Under the pieces are notes generated by a model. It saw only the letters and a program-made list of their open reading frames with translations, had not been told where the DNA came from and did not search any database. Positions 1 to 10,164 of a stretch of 64,000 nt of DNA are shown piece by piece (position 1 is the stretch's first letter; each line of letters begins with the position of its first letter). The position numbers were made by a program, and so were the translations under genes. The DNA lies in contig JAWHQI010000061.1 of the NCBI GenBank assembly GCA_033032865.1, positions 1,426,001 through 1,490,000 on the forward strand. The letters are read 5' to 3'. The stretch comes from Dactylorhiza incarnata (taxonomy: Eukaryota > Streptophyta > Magnoliopsida > Asparagales > Orchidaceae).

Positions 1-102
1 TGTTTGTTTTTGAATGAGTGTGTGTGTATGTGTTTGTTTTAGGATGTGTGTGTATGGAAGAAGAAGTGGCATTAAAAATTTTATGTATTTTAAGTCCTAA
101 AA

Positions 103-290
103 AAACAGCTTCCAAAAGCTGTTTCTCCAAACAGCTAAATTAGAAAATCGCTCTTCAAAGCGCACTTCTGCACAGAACATCAAAACACTCTGCAGCTTTT
201 TAAAACTGCTCCCCAGAGAGCTCTTTTAAAACAGCTCTATCCGGACAGCAGCTTTTCAATCCGCCAGAGCTGTCCCAAACAGACCCTTAT
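103..290. repeat. MITE-like remnant in left flank
   Basis: The first 466 bases hold no gene. A TG-rich stretch (about 1-60) is followed by a region with repeated AGCTGTTT / AAACAGCT words. Positions 103-111 and 116-124 form a 9-bp inverted repeat with a 4-base loop, and the block ends near 275-290 with CCCAAACAG, which resembles the terminus of hAT-type miniature elements. No matching left terminus or target duplication was found, so this could be a truncated MITE or simply AT-rich intergenic DNA. Confidence 0.3.
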
Positions 291-466
291 TCTCCGATTC
301 AAAGCATATCTACATTTTATTACAGTGTTTTTCTTCGGGTTGGCTTGAGCATCCTCGGGTGTAGATTTTTATACATCCACATCTGGCAAGAATGGCCTAA
401 AGCCGATAGGAGAGACAGAATTGTATTGAAGGAGAGAGATAAAACTAAAATATTAATATTCATGTT

Positions 467-649
467 TGTTAGAAAAGCCCATGTAATAAGCCCATTCTAG
501 GGCCCATATTGTTTCTTATTTCACTCTCTCTCTTTAGTCTCACATTGTGTATAAGGTTTTCCTCTCTCTTTCTCTCCCCTATATATTTGTATTCATACAC
601 TGTATTCAGTATATAGAAGAAATATACAAAGTCCTGTTTTTTCTCTACA
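467..649 (+). repeat. TE1 5' LTR
   Basis: Short LTR, TG...CA, paired with 13559-13738. It contains a TATATATT box near 580-587 and a CT-rich U3. It is preceded by target duplication ATGTT and followed at once by the primer binding site. Confidence 0.93.
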
Positions 650-661
650 TGGTATCAGAGC
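650..661 (+). promoter_or_regulatory. TE1 primer binding site (tRNA-iMet)
   Basis: TGGTATCAGAGC directly abuts the 5' LTR. It is the classic plant copia site complementary to the 3' end of initiator methionine tRNA, used to prime minus-strand cDNA. Confidence 0.95.
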
Positions 662-1490
662 AAAACAGTCTTTTTTTTAACCGCAGATTGGTCTTCCCTA
701 TCTTTCAGACCGCAGCCCCTGCGGTCTAACCACTCTCAGACCGCACCGCTCCCGCTCTCTCCCTCTGCGAGATCTCCTCTCCTTATACTCCTTGCTCTTA
801 TAGCGCTTCCGTCTGACAAGTGGGACCCTCCCTGCCGGTCTCTGCGCTCTGCCGAACTCGCAGACCGCCCGCCACTTCTCTCTGCTCTCAAATCGCAGCT
901 CCTAGCGGCCTCTCTATTCGCAGCGGTCTCCCCTGCAGCTCGCCAGCGGGCTCCTCTGTTCTCAACTCATCGTGACCTCCTCTCAAGTCGCAGCGGCTTC
1001 TCTAAGTCACAACGGTCTTCTAATGGCTTCCTCGACGCAGCTCGCCAGCGATCTCGTCTCTATTCGCAACGGTCTCCCCTGCCTTGCACCATCTCGTCGT
1101 GGCCTCTCTATTCGCAGCTCATCGTGGCCTCTCTATTCGCAGCAATCTCGTCTCTATTCGACAACGGTCTCATTACTACTCGCAGCGGCCTCTCTAGCCA
1201 CAGTAATCTCCCCTGCCTCTCTAGTCGCAGCTCACTCTGCAGCTCGCTCGCGACCTCTCTGCACTCAAGCTGTTCTAGTCGCAGTACTCCAGCGGTTCTA
1301 GTCGCAGTGCTCCACTGGAAAGACGAACAACAGCGGTCTCCTACCAGCAGTTCTAGTCGCAATGTTCTTCTATCTGCAGTCCTCCATCAGCGGCTTCCAG
1401 TAGGTTTAGTCGCAACCTCCTTTGGTCGTTGTCCTCTCAAACCGCAGCGGTCTCCTACCCTCTCCAACAATCTTGCCTTTTTTCTCTACA
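662..1490 (+). repeat. TE1 untranslated leader, low-complexity CGCAG/CTCT repeats
   Basis: About 830 bp between the primer site and the gag start. It is built from degenerate reiterations of words such as TCGCAGCGG, TCTCTATTCGCAG and TCTAGTCGCAG mixed with CT-rich spacers. Several overlapping reading frames are open here on both strands, but they encode only low-complexity Ser/Leu/Arg strings, so I do not call genes. It may hold the RNA packaging signal; that is inference. Confidence 0.6.
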
Positions 1491-2214
1491 ATGGGTTCCT
1501 CCACTGATCCCTCTGTGTATCCATCTGGCCAGACCGCTACCTCCCCTACAGCTCGCCTGCTTCCAACTCCTGAACTACGCGACGAGTTGAGGATCACTAC
1601 CAACTCTCTCACTGGAAAGAAGAACTTCATTGAATGGGTGCACTCCGTCCGTAGGGTGCTCCAGTCTAAAGGACTTCTGCACCATCTCACTAGGGATGCT
1701 CCTTCTACACCTCCGAATGACTGGCTGCGTGACGATGGACGAGTTCAGACTTGGCTTCTCAACTCCCTTGAGAGCGAACCGTACAGAATGGCCATGTATC
1801 ACGAGACTGTCAAGGCAATATGGGATGAGCTTCATTCCTTATATTCCGGCAAGGACAACCTCCATCACCTCTATGACATTATCACGGATCTTCAGACTCT
1901 TGACACTGGTGGTGCAGCCGACTTGACCTCGTTTGTTGCTCAGGCTAAGACACTGATCGAGGCTTGGATCCGACATCAGCCCGCGACTACGGATCTCGCT
2001 GCCCAACGTGCACAGAAGGAAGCATTGTGTATTGCCATGATGATGGCCCGAGTCCCGCCTCATCTTCTGAGCATTCGAGCTCAGATCCTCTCATCTGCTG
2101 CTTCCCCCTCTCTCTTCGATGTATGCTCCATGCTCTTAAAGGTATCACCTCCTCCGGATACTACGGGACCTCCCTCACCATCCCTCCTTCAGAAAGCTTC
2201 TGCACTGTTACTAC
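1491..2214 (+). pseudogene. gag: TE1 gag, first part (interrupted by TE2)
   Basis: Capsid-type Gag of TE1. The ATG at 1491 was chosen because it follows the leader and begins a copia-like N-terminus (MGSSTDPS); the frame is open further upstream without copia similarity. It reads with a UBN2-type Gag region (FIEWVHSVRRVL, then WDELHSLYSGKDN) to codon CTAC at 2211-2214, where TE2 inserted. The frame resumes exactly at 10165: CTA-C/AT-GTG is in phase across the gap. Before TE2 this was one continuous Gag with the zinc knuckle downstream. Confidence 0.85.
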
Positions 2215-2374
2215 TGTTGGAGTTACCATTGTGATCTAGAAGTGGTCAAACATGTAATGTCACTGCCAACGCGATATGAGTCTGCAGGGTCGCACATAAG
2301 AGCATGTGGAGAGATTGGAAGATTGACTGTGTTGGTAAAGGTTACCAATCACCATATAGAATGGGGGAAGTCCA

Positions 2375-2740
2375 GCAAATGTTGCTATCGGAATTCGTCG
2401 GATATGATTCGTCGGATTCGTCGGAAGTCGTCGGATGGTTCCGTGGAATCCCGACGAATTGTCACAGAAACCCTTCACTCAGCAAATGTTGCCGTCTGAT
2501 GTGATTCGTCGGAATTCGTCGGATCATTCCGTGGAATCCCGACGAATTGTCACAGAGATCCTTCACTCGGCAAATGTTGTTGTCTGATTGGATTCGTCGG
2601 AATTCGTCGGATCATTCCGTGGAATCCCGACGAATTGTCACAGAGACCCTTCACTCGACAAATGTTGCTGTCTGATGTGATTCATCGGAATTCGTCGGAT
2701 TGTCCCGTGAAATCTCGACGAATGTTGTTCCGTGGAATCC
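2375..2740 (+). repeat. TE2 U3 tandem dyad repeats (88-bp period)
   Basis: The word GCAAATGTTG (once as ACAAATGTTG) recurs near 2375, 2482, 2570 and 2658, giving one 107-bp and two 88-bp steps. Each unit contains nested dyad symmetry: AATTCGTCGG and CCGACGAATT flank ATTCCGTGGAAT. The same array lies in the 3' LTR (about 9296-9640), with one unit 11 bp shorter. Position just upstream of the TATA box suggests enhancer-like repeats; function is inferred. Confidence 0.75.
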
Positions 2741-2813
2741 CGACGAATTGTTACAGAAAACTGTTTCTGTATGGACTGCGGATAGCGATTTTTTAGGTCT
2801 TTTATACTTCGGG

Positions 2814-2821
2814 TATAAATA
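2814..2821 (+). promoter_or_regulatory. TE2 5' LTR TATA box
   Basis: TATAAATA follows the U3 repeats and is conserved in the 3' LTR at 9724-9731. It is the likely core promoter of TE2. Confidence 0.7.
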
Positions 2822-3236
2822 GACGGTTCGACGGTTCTTCTTGAGGATCCACGATTATTACGCGAAGTAGAAGAAACGAGACGGAAGAAGTTCCGCCTCA
2901 CGAACCTTAGCCGACGGAAGTGTTCCGCCGTCTCGATCGCCTTCGCAGACCTCCCCTCCGACGATCGTCGCCGTGATTGTTCTTCCTGTTGCGAACCTAG
3001 CAGTTCGTGGAAGTGCAAGGTGCAGTCGTTCTTCTCCTGGCTCGTGTGGATCACTGTAGAGACGTAGACATAATTCTACGTGAGAACTCTTTTTGCCGCC
3101 AACAGGAATCTTCTTCGTGGAGCATCTAGGTTGGATTTGATCCAATCCCGCAAAGGTAATTTCATACCTAGTTTTGATTTACTTCTTGATTCAATATTCA
3201 TGGCCGATCCAAGTCTTTTTGGATTTAAGACCACCG

Positions 3237-3324
3237 CCAGGGGCGCTGCCCCTTGGACCCCGTTAGGGGCTCTGCCCCTAAGACCCCGCCAGGGGCGCGG
3301 CCCCTTGAAACCCCGCCAGGAACG
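3237..3324 (+). repeat. GC-rich hairpin tandem repeat, about 26-bp units
   Basis: Three consecutive units (3237-3262, 3263-3288, 3289-3315) plus a partial fourth. Each unit centres on a self-complementary AGGGGC-GCTGCCCCT core followed by GGACCCCG-like sequence. It lies just inside the TE2 5' LTR and is absent at the 3' end except for the short word GCTGCCCCT at 10155-10162. RNA made from it would fold into serial hairpins. Confidence 0.8.
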
Positions 3325-4203
3325 TCTGGGATTTCGTGGTTATTTCTAATTATTAGAAATTGTTGTCTCCTTAGCAGTAACCGTCCCTCAAGTGGTTAAT
3401 GAACCCTTGTATTGTTTTGGATTTTGAATCCAATAATGAGAGACGAGCTTGTCTACTGCTTTAAGTCGAGTTGTCTTTGCCTTTGTCCAATGCATGTAAA
3501 TCTGAAGATTTGGAAGAGTTCTAAATGTCCAGATTTAGCTCTTTCGCCTATCAAAGGTTGATAGTCTTTTGTTGTGCACATAAGGGATGCATGTGGATTT
3601 TAGAAATTTTGTTTTTCTGTTGATGTGCACTTGATCAAATGTTGATCATGGTTAAGTGTTAACCTATTATTAAAATTAAAATCCCTTCATCAAATATTAA
3701 GTGTTCGGATGCCTTCCGATGGATGACACTCTTCCTGCCTCGATCGATGAAGTGTGGGCTTGCCAAAGCAAGGTGCATTAATCTATCTTGGTAAGGGTGC
3801 GAGCGGATAATTGTGATATCCCACTGTCGACATCGGGTCTAACTTAACTAGGTGACCTCAAAGGTTGAGTTCCTAGAGGCATAGGGTTGGCATGCACCAT
3901 ATGATGGATGCGAATAAGGAGTTATTCACCAGCCATACAAGAGTTGCATGAGGATGCAATTGGCAAGCGTTGCCTACCTAAATAACCGCATTATGAGAGG
4001 AACGCCAAAGCGGACTCGTGGTGTTGGTGAAATACGGATCTTGTCCACTAAGAGAGTAGCTCGCATGGACTCTCCGAATTGATAGTGAGGGCTATCAATT
4101 TGAATAAAATAGTGGGAGTATTTAATTGAAGTCCAAATTAAAATAAATTGTATTTTGAAATTAAGGTGCTGATTAAATTCTGCATGAATTCTTGTAGAAT
4201 TCC
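3325..4203 (+). other. TE2 untranslated leader
   Basis: About 880 bp between the hairpin repeat and gag ATG 4204. I see no long reading frame, no recognisable primer site and no clear repeat. The sequence resembles long leaders of large copia elements. Confidence 0.6.
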
Positions 4204-5022
4204 ATGGCAAGTGGTTCACATTCCACCTTGTCCCTAAGAGCTATCCTTGAGAAGGACAAGCTTAGTGGGACGAATTATATGGACTGGTATAGGAACCTGA
4301 GAATTGTTCTCAGGCAAGAGCGAAAGCTCTATGTCTTGGAAGAAGAAGCCCCCGAGGTGCCGACCGGGAACTCGTCCCGTGTTGATAAGGATGCTTATAA
4401 GAAGTATACCGATGATGCCTTAGACGTCGAGTGCCTTATGCTTGCCACCATGAACTCTGAGCTTCAGAAGCAACACGAGAACATGGGGTGCAAGGAGATT
4501 GACGAGCACCTAAAGAAAATGTTTCAAGGGCAAGCTCGTCAAGAGAGGTTCGATGTCATGAAGGCCTTATTTCAGTGCAAAATGGGAGCTCGAGACTCAG
4601 TTGGTACTCACGTACTCAAGATGATTGGGTATATAGAGAACCTGGAGAGACTGGGTTTTCCTCTGGGTCAAGAGTTGGCCACAGATCTTATCCTGCAATC
4701 GTTGCCGGATAGTTATGAGCAGTTTGTCTTGAACTACAACATGAATGAAATAGACAAGACACTGCCCGAGCTCCTAGGCATGTTGCGAACTGCCGAGATA
4801 AACATGAAGAAGGCCAAGCCTGCTAGTCCCATATTGATGGTACATAAAGGCAAGGGTAAGGCCAAGGGCTTCAAGAAGACGAAGGTGGGACCTAAGTCAC
4901 ATCTTGAGCCCAAATCTTCTGCGCTGAAAAAGAAGAGCACCGTGAAGGAAGGGAAATGCCACCACTGTGGCAAGGTTGGTCATTGGAGGAGGAATTGTCC
5001 TTCGTACATTGTCGGTTTGTAG
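4204..5022 (+). CDS. gag: TE2 Gag (272 aa, ends at in-frame TAG)
   Basis: Structural Gag of TE2. The ATG at 4204 (MASGSHSTLS) follows the leader. A UBN2-type Gag region runs from about residue 20 (LSGTNYMDWYRNLRIVL) to 200. A lysine-rich linker leads to a CCHC zinc knuckle near residue 257 (CHHCGKVGHWRRNC) that would bind genomic RNA. TAG at 5020-5022 separates it from protease, and the following frame is the same. Related elements usually read through as one polyprotein, so this TAG is either a decay mutation or a regulated stop; I favour decay because other nonsense codons follow. Confidence 0.85.
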   Translation: MASGSHSTLSLRAILEKDKLSGTNYMDWYRNLRIVLRQERKLYVLEEEAPEVPTGNSSRVDKDAYKKYTDDALDVECLMLATMNSELQKQHENMGCKEIDEHLKKMFQGQARQERFDVMKALFQCKMGARDSVGTHVLKMIGYIENLERLGFPLGQELATDLILQSLPDSYEQFVLNYNMNEIDKTLPELLGMLRTAEINMKKAKPASPILMVHKGKGKAKGFKKTKVGPKSHLEPKSSALKKKSTVKEGKCHHCGKVGHWRRNCPSYIVGL

Positions 5023-5904
5023 AAAATGAAGGGAGGTATGACTTCCGCTTCGAATATTTACGTTATAGAGATAAACCTTTCTGCTCCTTCATCTTGGGTA
5101 TTGGATACCGGATGTGGTTCTCACATTTGTACAAATGTGCAGGAACTGGGAAGGAGGAGATTGCTGAGTAAAGGAGAGGTGGACCTACGCGTCGGCAATG
5201 GAGCAAGAGTTGCTGCTGTAGCCGTAGGGGTTTACCGTCTTTCTTTGCCCAGTGGGCTTGTAATAGAACTTAATAATTGTTATTATGTTCCGGCCATAAC
5301 TAGAAACATTATATCCATTTCATGCTTAGACATGATTGGATTTTCTTTTATAATTAAGAACAATTGTTGTTCTATATTTAAGAATGATGTTTGTTATGCT
5401 GTAGCTCAATTGTTTAATGGTCTTTATGTTTTGAACCTAGACCATCCGATCTATAATGTAGATAATAATAAAAGACTAAGAACAAATGACTCAAATCCTA
5501 CATATCTCTGGCATTGTCGTTTGGGCCATATAAACAAGAAGCGCATATCCAAGCTCCATAAAGATGGACTATTGGACTCATTTGATTATGAATCATTTGA
5601 GCGATGCGAGTCTTGTTTGTTAGGCAAGATGACTAAAGCCCCTTTCACTGGTTATACTGAGAGGGCTGAGGATCTCTTGGGTGTTGTACATAGTGATGTA
5701 TGCGAACCCATGAGTTCTATGGCTAGAGGTGGGTATTTCTACTTCGTTACATTTACTGATGATTTCAGTAGATACGGATATGTGTATCTTATGAAGTGCA
5801 AATCCGAAATTTTGAAAAGTTCAAAGAGTTTAAAAATGAAGTGGAGAACCAATTGGGTAAAAGGGTTAAAGCACTCCGATCTGATCGAGGTGGCGAATAC
5901 CTGA
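5023..5904 (+). pseudogene. pol: TE2 pol: protease and N-terminal integrase, to frameshift
   Basis: Same frame as gag. Shows an aspartic protease with intact active site (SSWVLDTGCGSH, near 5090-5125), then the GAG-pre-integrase zinc region (YLWHCRLGH, then CESCLLGK), then the start of the integrase core with its first Asp region (HSDVCEP, FTDDFSRYGY). Near 5800 the integrase sequence continues in another frame (starting before 5830), so a 1-bp indel breaks the polyprotein. The remaining codons to 5904 are out of frame. Confidence 0.85.
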
Positions 5905-6527
5905 GTCATGAGTTCCGTGATCATCTGAAAGAGTGTGGTATTGTATCACAGCTCACTCCACCTAGGACACCGCAGCATAATGGTGTGTCTGAGAGGAGAA
6001 ATCGTACTCTGTTAGACATGGTACGGTCGATGATGAGTCATGCAGACTTGCCTGTTTCCTTTTGGGGTTTTGCTTTAGAGACTGCTGCAATGACACTGAA
6101 TCGCGCTCCGACGAAAACGGTTCTAAAGACACCATATGAGATATGGACTGGGAAGAGTCCTAGTATGTCATTCATTAAAATTTGGGGCTGTGAGGCATAC
6201 GTACGACGTCAAATGCCTGACAAGCTGGAACCCAAATCAGATAAGTGTTATCTGGTGGGATATCCTAAGAAAACGAAAGGATATTACTTTTACCTACTGT
6301 CTGAGGGCAAAGTGTTTGTCGCAAGGACGGGTGTCTTCTTGGAGAAAGAGTTCTTGTCAAGAAAGACGCAAAAGGTAGAACTTGAAGAAGTTCAAGAACC
6401 ACAAGTAGTGAATGAACCAGAGTTGGATTCTGAGCCAGGACTACAAGATGTTGTAGCTGGAGAACCTGTTCAAGAGACACAAGTCCTACGTAGATCTGGT
6501 AGACCAAGATTTGAGCCTGAGAGATAA
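5796..6527 (+). pseudogene. pol: TE2 pol: integrase core, shifted frame
   Basis: Continues integrase after the frameshift: LRSDRGGEY supplies the second Asp and PQHNGVSERRNRTLLD the catalytic Glu region. It proceeds through the conserved WGFALETA and KIWGCEAYV stretches and a PxRRSGR linker before reverse transcriptase. It stops at TAA 6525-6527, where relatives have a sense codon, so this is a nonsense mutation. Confidence 0.85.
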
Positions 6528-7136
6528 GGATTTCTCGTGTCTCAAATAGGTAATGTGTTGCTTATGGATCATGATGATGAACCAGCGACCTACCAAGAGG
6601 CTATGAATGGACCAGACTCCGACAAATGGCTTGAGGCTATGAAATCCGAAATGGACTCCATGTATACAAACCAAGTTTGGAACTTGGTGTAACCACCTGA
6701 AGGGGTACGACCCATAGGGTGCAAGTGGGTCTTCAAGAAGAAGACCGACATGGATGGGAATGCACAGACATTCAAAGGGCGACTGGTGGCTAAGGGTTTC
6801 AAGCAAATTCATGGTGTTGACTATGATGAGACTTTTTCCCATGTTGCCATGGTAAAGTCCATTAGGATATTGCTTGCTATTGCTGCGTATTATGACTACG
6901 AGATCTGGCAGATGGATGTCAAAACGGCTTTCCTAAATGGAAACCTCCTTGAGGAAGTGTACATGACACAACCCGAGGGTTTTGTATCCCCAAATGAAGC
7001 CACTAAAATATGCAAGCTGAATAGGTCCATCTATGGATTGAAACAAGCCTCTAGAAGTTGGAATCTTCGTTTTGATGAGAAGATCAAAGAGTTTGGTTTT
7101 GTCAAGAATGAAGATGAACCGTGTGTTTACAAGTGA
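6528..7136 (+). pseudogene. pol: TE2 pol: N-terminal reverse transcriptase
   Basis: Reverse transcriptase fingers and palm in the same frame as the integrase above. There is another TAA near 6690 before the PPEGVRPIGCKWVFKKK motif. The open part from 6750 shows FKGRLVAKGF, IWQMDVKTAFLNG and SIYGLKQASRSW, all hallmarks of copia RT. TGA at 7134-7136 falls where relatives encode Trp (VYK-W). Two nonsense codons in this block make pol non-functional. Confidence 0.85.
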
Positions 7137-8159
7137 ATCAGTGGGAGCATTGTTGTCTTCCTGATATTGTATGTAGATGACATACTGTTGATCGGGAATG
7201 ACATACCTACCCTGAAAGTTGTTAAGAACAACCTAGGGAACTGCTTTTCTATGAAGGACTTGGGTGAAGCGACTTACATACTCGGTATTAAGATCTATAG
7301 AGATAGATCGAAGAAGTTGCTGGGTTTGACCCAGAGTACGTACATTGAGAAGGTGTTGAAGCGGTTCAACATGCTTGAGTCCAAGAAAGGATTTTTGCCC
7401 ATGTCTCATGGTGTAAATCTCTCTAAGGACCAGTGTCCAAAATCTTGTGAAGATAAGGACCGCATGAAGTTGATTCCATATGCTTCGGCAATTGGGTCAA
7501 TCATGTATGCAATGTTATGTACTCGACCCGATGTCTCTTTTGCTTTGAGCATGACTAGCAGGTATCAGTCTGATCCCGGTGAATGTCACTGGATAACCGT
7601 AAAGAATATCCTGAAGTACTTGAGAAGGACTAAGGATGTATTCTTGGTGTATGGTGGAAAGGAAGAGCTCGTTGTAAGTGGTTACACGGATGCCAGCTTC
7701 CAAACTGATAGGAATGATTCGAAGTCTCAGTCAGGGTTTGTGTTTTGCCTGAATGGAGGAGCTGTGAGCTGGAAGAGTTCCAAGCAAGAGACAGTTGCTG
7801 ATTCTACAACTGAGGCCGAGTATATCGTTGCGGCAAACGCAGCGAAGGAGGCTGTATGGATTAGGAAATTCATCGGCGAGCTAGATGTAGTTCCTAGCAT
7901 TGTTGGTCCCGTAGTTCTCTACTGTGATAACAATGGTGCAATTGCACAATCTAAGGAACCTAGATCCCATCAGCGCTCCAAGCACATACTTCGGCGGTTC
8001 CATCTTATTCGTGAGATTGTCGAACGAGGAGATGTGAACATTTGCAGAGTGCCGACTGAGGAGAATATTGCAGATCCACTGACAAAGCATCTCACGCAGA
8101 GAAAGCATGATGGTTATACTAGATCAATGGGTATACGATACCTGAGTGATCAACTCTAG
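7137..8159 (+). pseudogene. pol: TE2 pol: C-terminal RT and RNase H
   Basis: The frame continues past the TGA. The RT catalytic motif YVDDILLIGND is intact (about 7171-7203). It runs through CTRPDVSFAL, then RNase H with SGYTDASFQ, SSKQETVADSTTEAEY, YCDNNGAI and a conserved C-terminus ending at TAG 8157-8159. This 330-residue part is the best preserved of TE2 pol. Confidence 0.88.
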
Positions 8160-9135
8160 TGGGAGTCTTGTGGGTTGCATGTAAAATAAATATTCTGTTG
8201 GCTGTTTATTATTTATTCATATGATGAATTGTGTACCAATTATTTCTTTTTACAATTAATGGCAAGTTCTTTTATTACAATATACTGTTTCTATATGATA
8301 GAATAAAATTCGTGATAAATACCCTTAGAATGTTCGCTTCCATAGGACATCAAGTACGTGACTTGAATGTGAGAGCCTATGATTTCGAAGCTTCATTCTT
8401 AAAAGGTCCCTAGTCGAGGTATCATCGTAGAAGCTAAAGGTGATGATGATACATTAAGACTAGCATGTGTGTTGACTGATGACCGGTTCTCACAGGTCAT
8501 GATATTGTGATATCAAGTCATCACGTGGGTACTTGTTAGTGAACAAGTTGTACTGGACAGACCCAACCTGAGACTACTTTGTGGATTGTTACATAAAAGT
8601 GTCACAAGTAGGTCTCATTTGACAATGGTGTTGTGGTCCTTTGACCTGAAGTCACAGCATTCATCGAGTGAGGAAGAGCGTGCTTTGATGTCATCTAAAG
8701 TCTTCCTTGAAGAAGGTTGATGATAAGGGTGGTTGTTGGGTACGTTACGAATCATTTGGATGTTTGGGTGTGAGCAGATATGGGATTTGTCCTCCTATAT
8801 AACAGGAGTTGCATCCATGGGCTCCTTGATGGAATTGGACTGGGAAATGCATGGCCATGCTTGGTTGAGTCAATATGTGATATTGAGCTCACCATTCTCT
8901 GGAAGTCCGTTCTAGATCAAGAAACTTGGATTGAGCTATTATGAGGGTGACACGGTCCATGCCTCTAGTTCTCTCCGGATGTAAGGGACAAAGGGACAAA
9001 GACAACGCTGGAACATTGGTCATAAAGGCTTATGAGTTATGAACTCTTATTGCTTGGGGAGCAATGATGCATTGCTAGATGCCGCTCATTGTTTGTGAGG
9101 TTTTTGTTTGATACTTTCAAGATCAAGTGGGAGAC
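8160..9135 (+). other. TE2 3' untranslated region and polypurine tract
   Basis: About 975 bp without a gene-like reading frame between the RNase H stop and the 3' LTR. It ends with the purine-rich AAGTGGGAGAC (about 9125-9135) directly before the LTR TGTTGG, the expected plus-strand primer. Confidence 0.65.
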
Positions 9136-10133
9136 TGTTGGAGTTACCATTGTGATCTAGAAGTGGTCAAACATGTAATGTCACTGCCAACGCGATATGT
9201 GCCTGCAGGGTCGCACATAAGAGCATGTGGAGAAGTTGGAAGATTGACTGTGTTGGTAAAGGTTACCAATCACCATATAGAATGGGGGAAGTCCAGCAAA
9301 TGTTGCTGTCGAAATTCGTCGGATATGATTCGTCGGATTCGTCGGAAGTCGTCGGATGGTTCTGTGGAATCCTGATGAATTGTCACAGAAACCCTTCACT
9401 CAGCAAATGTTGCCGTCTGATGTGCTTCGTCGGATCATTCCGTGGAATCCCGACGAATTGTCACAGAGATCCTTCACTCGGCAAATGTTGCTGTCTGATT
9501 GGATTCGTCGGAATTCGTCGGATCATTCCGTGGAATCCCGACGAATTGTCACAGAGACCCTTCACTCGGCAAATGTTGCCGTCTGATGTGATTCGTCGGA
9601 ATTCGTCGGATTGTCCCGTGAAATCTCGACGAATGTTGTTCCGTGGAATCCCGACAAATTGTTACAGAAAATTATTTCTGTATGGACTGCGGATAGCGAT
9701 TTTTTAGGTCTTTTATACTTCGGGTATAAATAGACGGTTCGACGGTTCTTCTTGAGGATCCACGATTATTACGCGAAGTAGAAGAAACGAGACGGAAGAA
9801 GTTCCGCCTCACGAACCCTAGCCGACGGAAGTGTTCCACCGTCTCGATCGCCTTCGCAGACCTCCCCTCCGGCGATCGTCGCCGTGATTGTTCTTCCTGG
9901 AGCGAACCTAGCAGTTCGTGGAAGTGCAAGGTGCAGTCGTTCTTCTCCTGGCTCGTGTGGATCACTGTAGAGACGTAGACATAATTCTACGTGAGAACTC
10001 TCTTTGTCGCCAACAGGAATCTTCTTCGTGGAGCATCTAGGTTGGATTTGATCCAATCCCGCAAAGGTAATTTCATACCTAGTTTTGATTTACTTCTTGA
10101 TTCAATATTCATGGCCGATCCAAGTCTTTTTGG
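9136..10133 (+). repeat. TE2 3' LTR
   Basis: Copy of 2215-3222 with scattered substitutions and an 11-bp deletion in one U3 unit. TATAAATA box at 9724-9731. Identity ends at 10133 (TTTTTGG). Confidence 0.8.
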
Positions 10134-10164
10134 GTTGTTTCTCTTTTATTTCCGCTGCCCCTAC
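10134..10164. other. TE2/TE1 junction with filler sequence
   Basis: Thirty-one bases that match neither the TE2 5' LTR end nor TE1, apart from GCTGCCCCT, which also occurs in the TE2 hairpin repeat. The last four bases CTAC duplicate TE1 2211-2214. The rest may be an extended LTR end, a tRNA-derived extension or filler DNA from integration. Confidence 0.6.

Larger units (their letters stand above)
2215..3222 (+). repeat. TE2 5' LTR
   Basis: Direct copy of 9136-10133. Begins TGTTGGAGTTACC. The U3 carries tandem dyad repeats (2375-2740), then a TATAAATA box at 2814-2821. The 3' edge is set where identity with the other copy stops (TTTTTGG at 3216-3222). A canonical CA occurs at 3199-3200, directly before TGGCCGATCC, so the true LTR may end there and the rest be a shared primer-site region. 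Confidence 0.8.
2215..10164 (+). mobile_element. TE2, Ty1/copia element nested in TE1 gag
   Basis: Copia element of about 7.95 kb with LTRs of about 1 kb (2215-3222 and 9136-10133) that start TGTTGGAGTT. Gag and pol between them resemble Tnt1/Tork-type elements. Host TE1 ends at CTAC (2211-2214) and CTAC recurs at 10161-10164, consistent with a 4-5 bp target duplication. Odd points: LTR similarity stops at 10133, leaving about 27 bp of unexplained sequence before the duplication; neither LTR has a clear CA end; and no iMet primer site follows the 5' LTR. Pol has three nonsense codons and one frameshift. Confidence 0.85.

Noticed and set aside
972..1507. Overlapping small frames in the TE1 leader
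   Set aside because: Low-complexity repeats open several frames by chance; no copia leader protein is known to me that resembles them.
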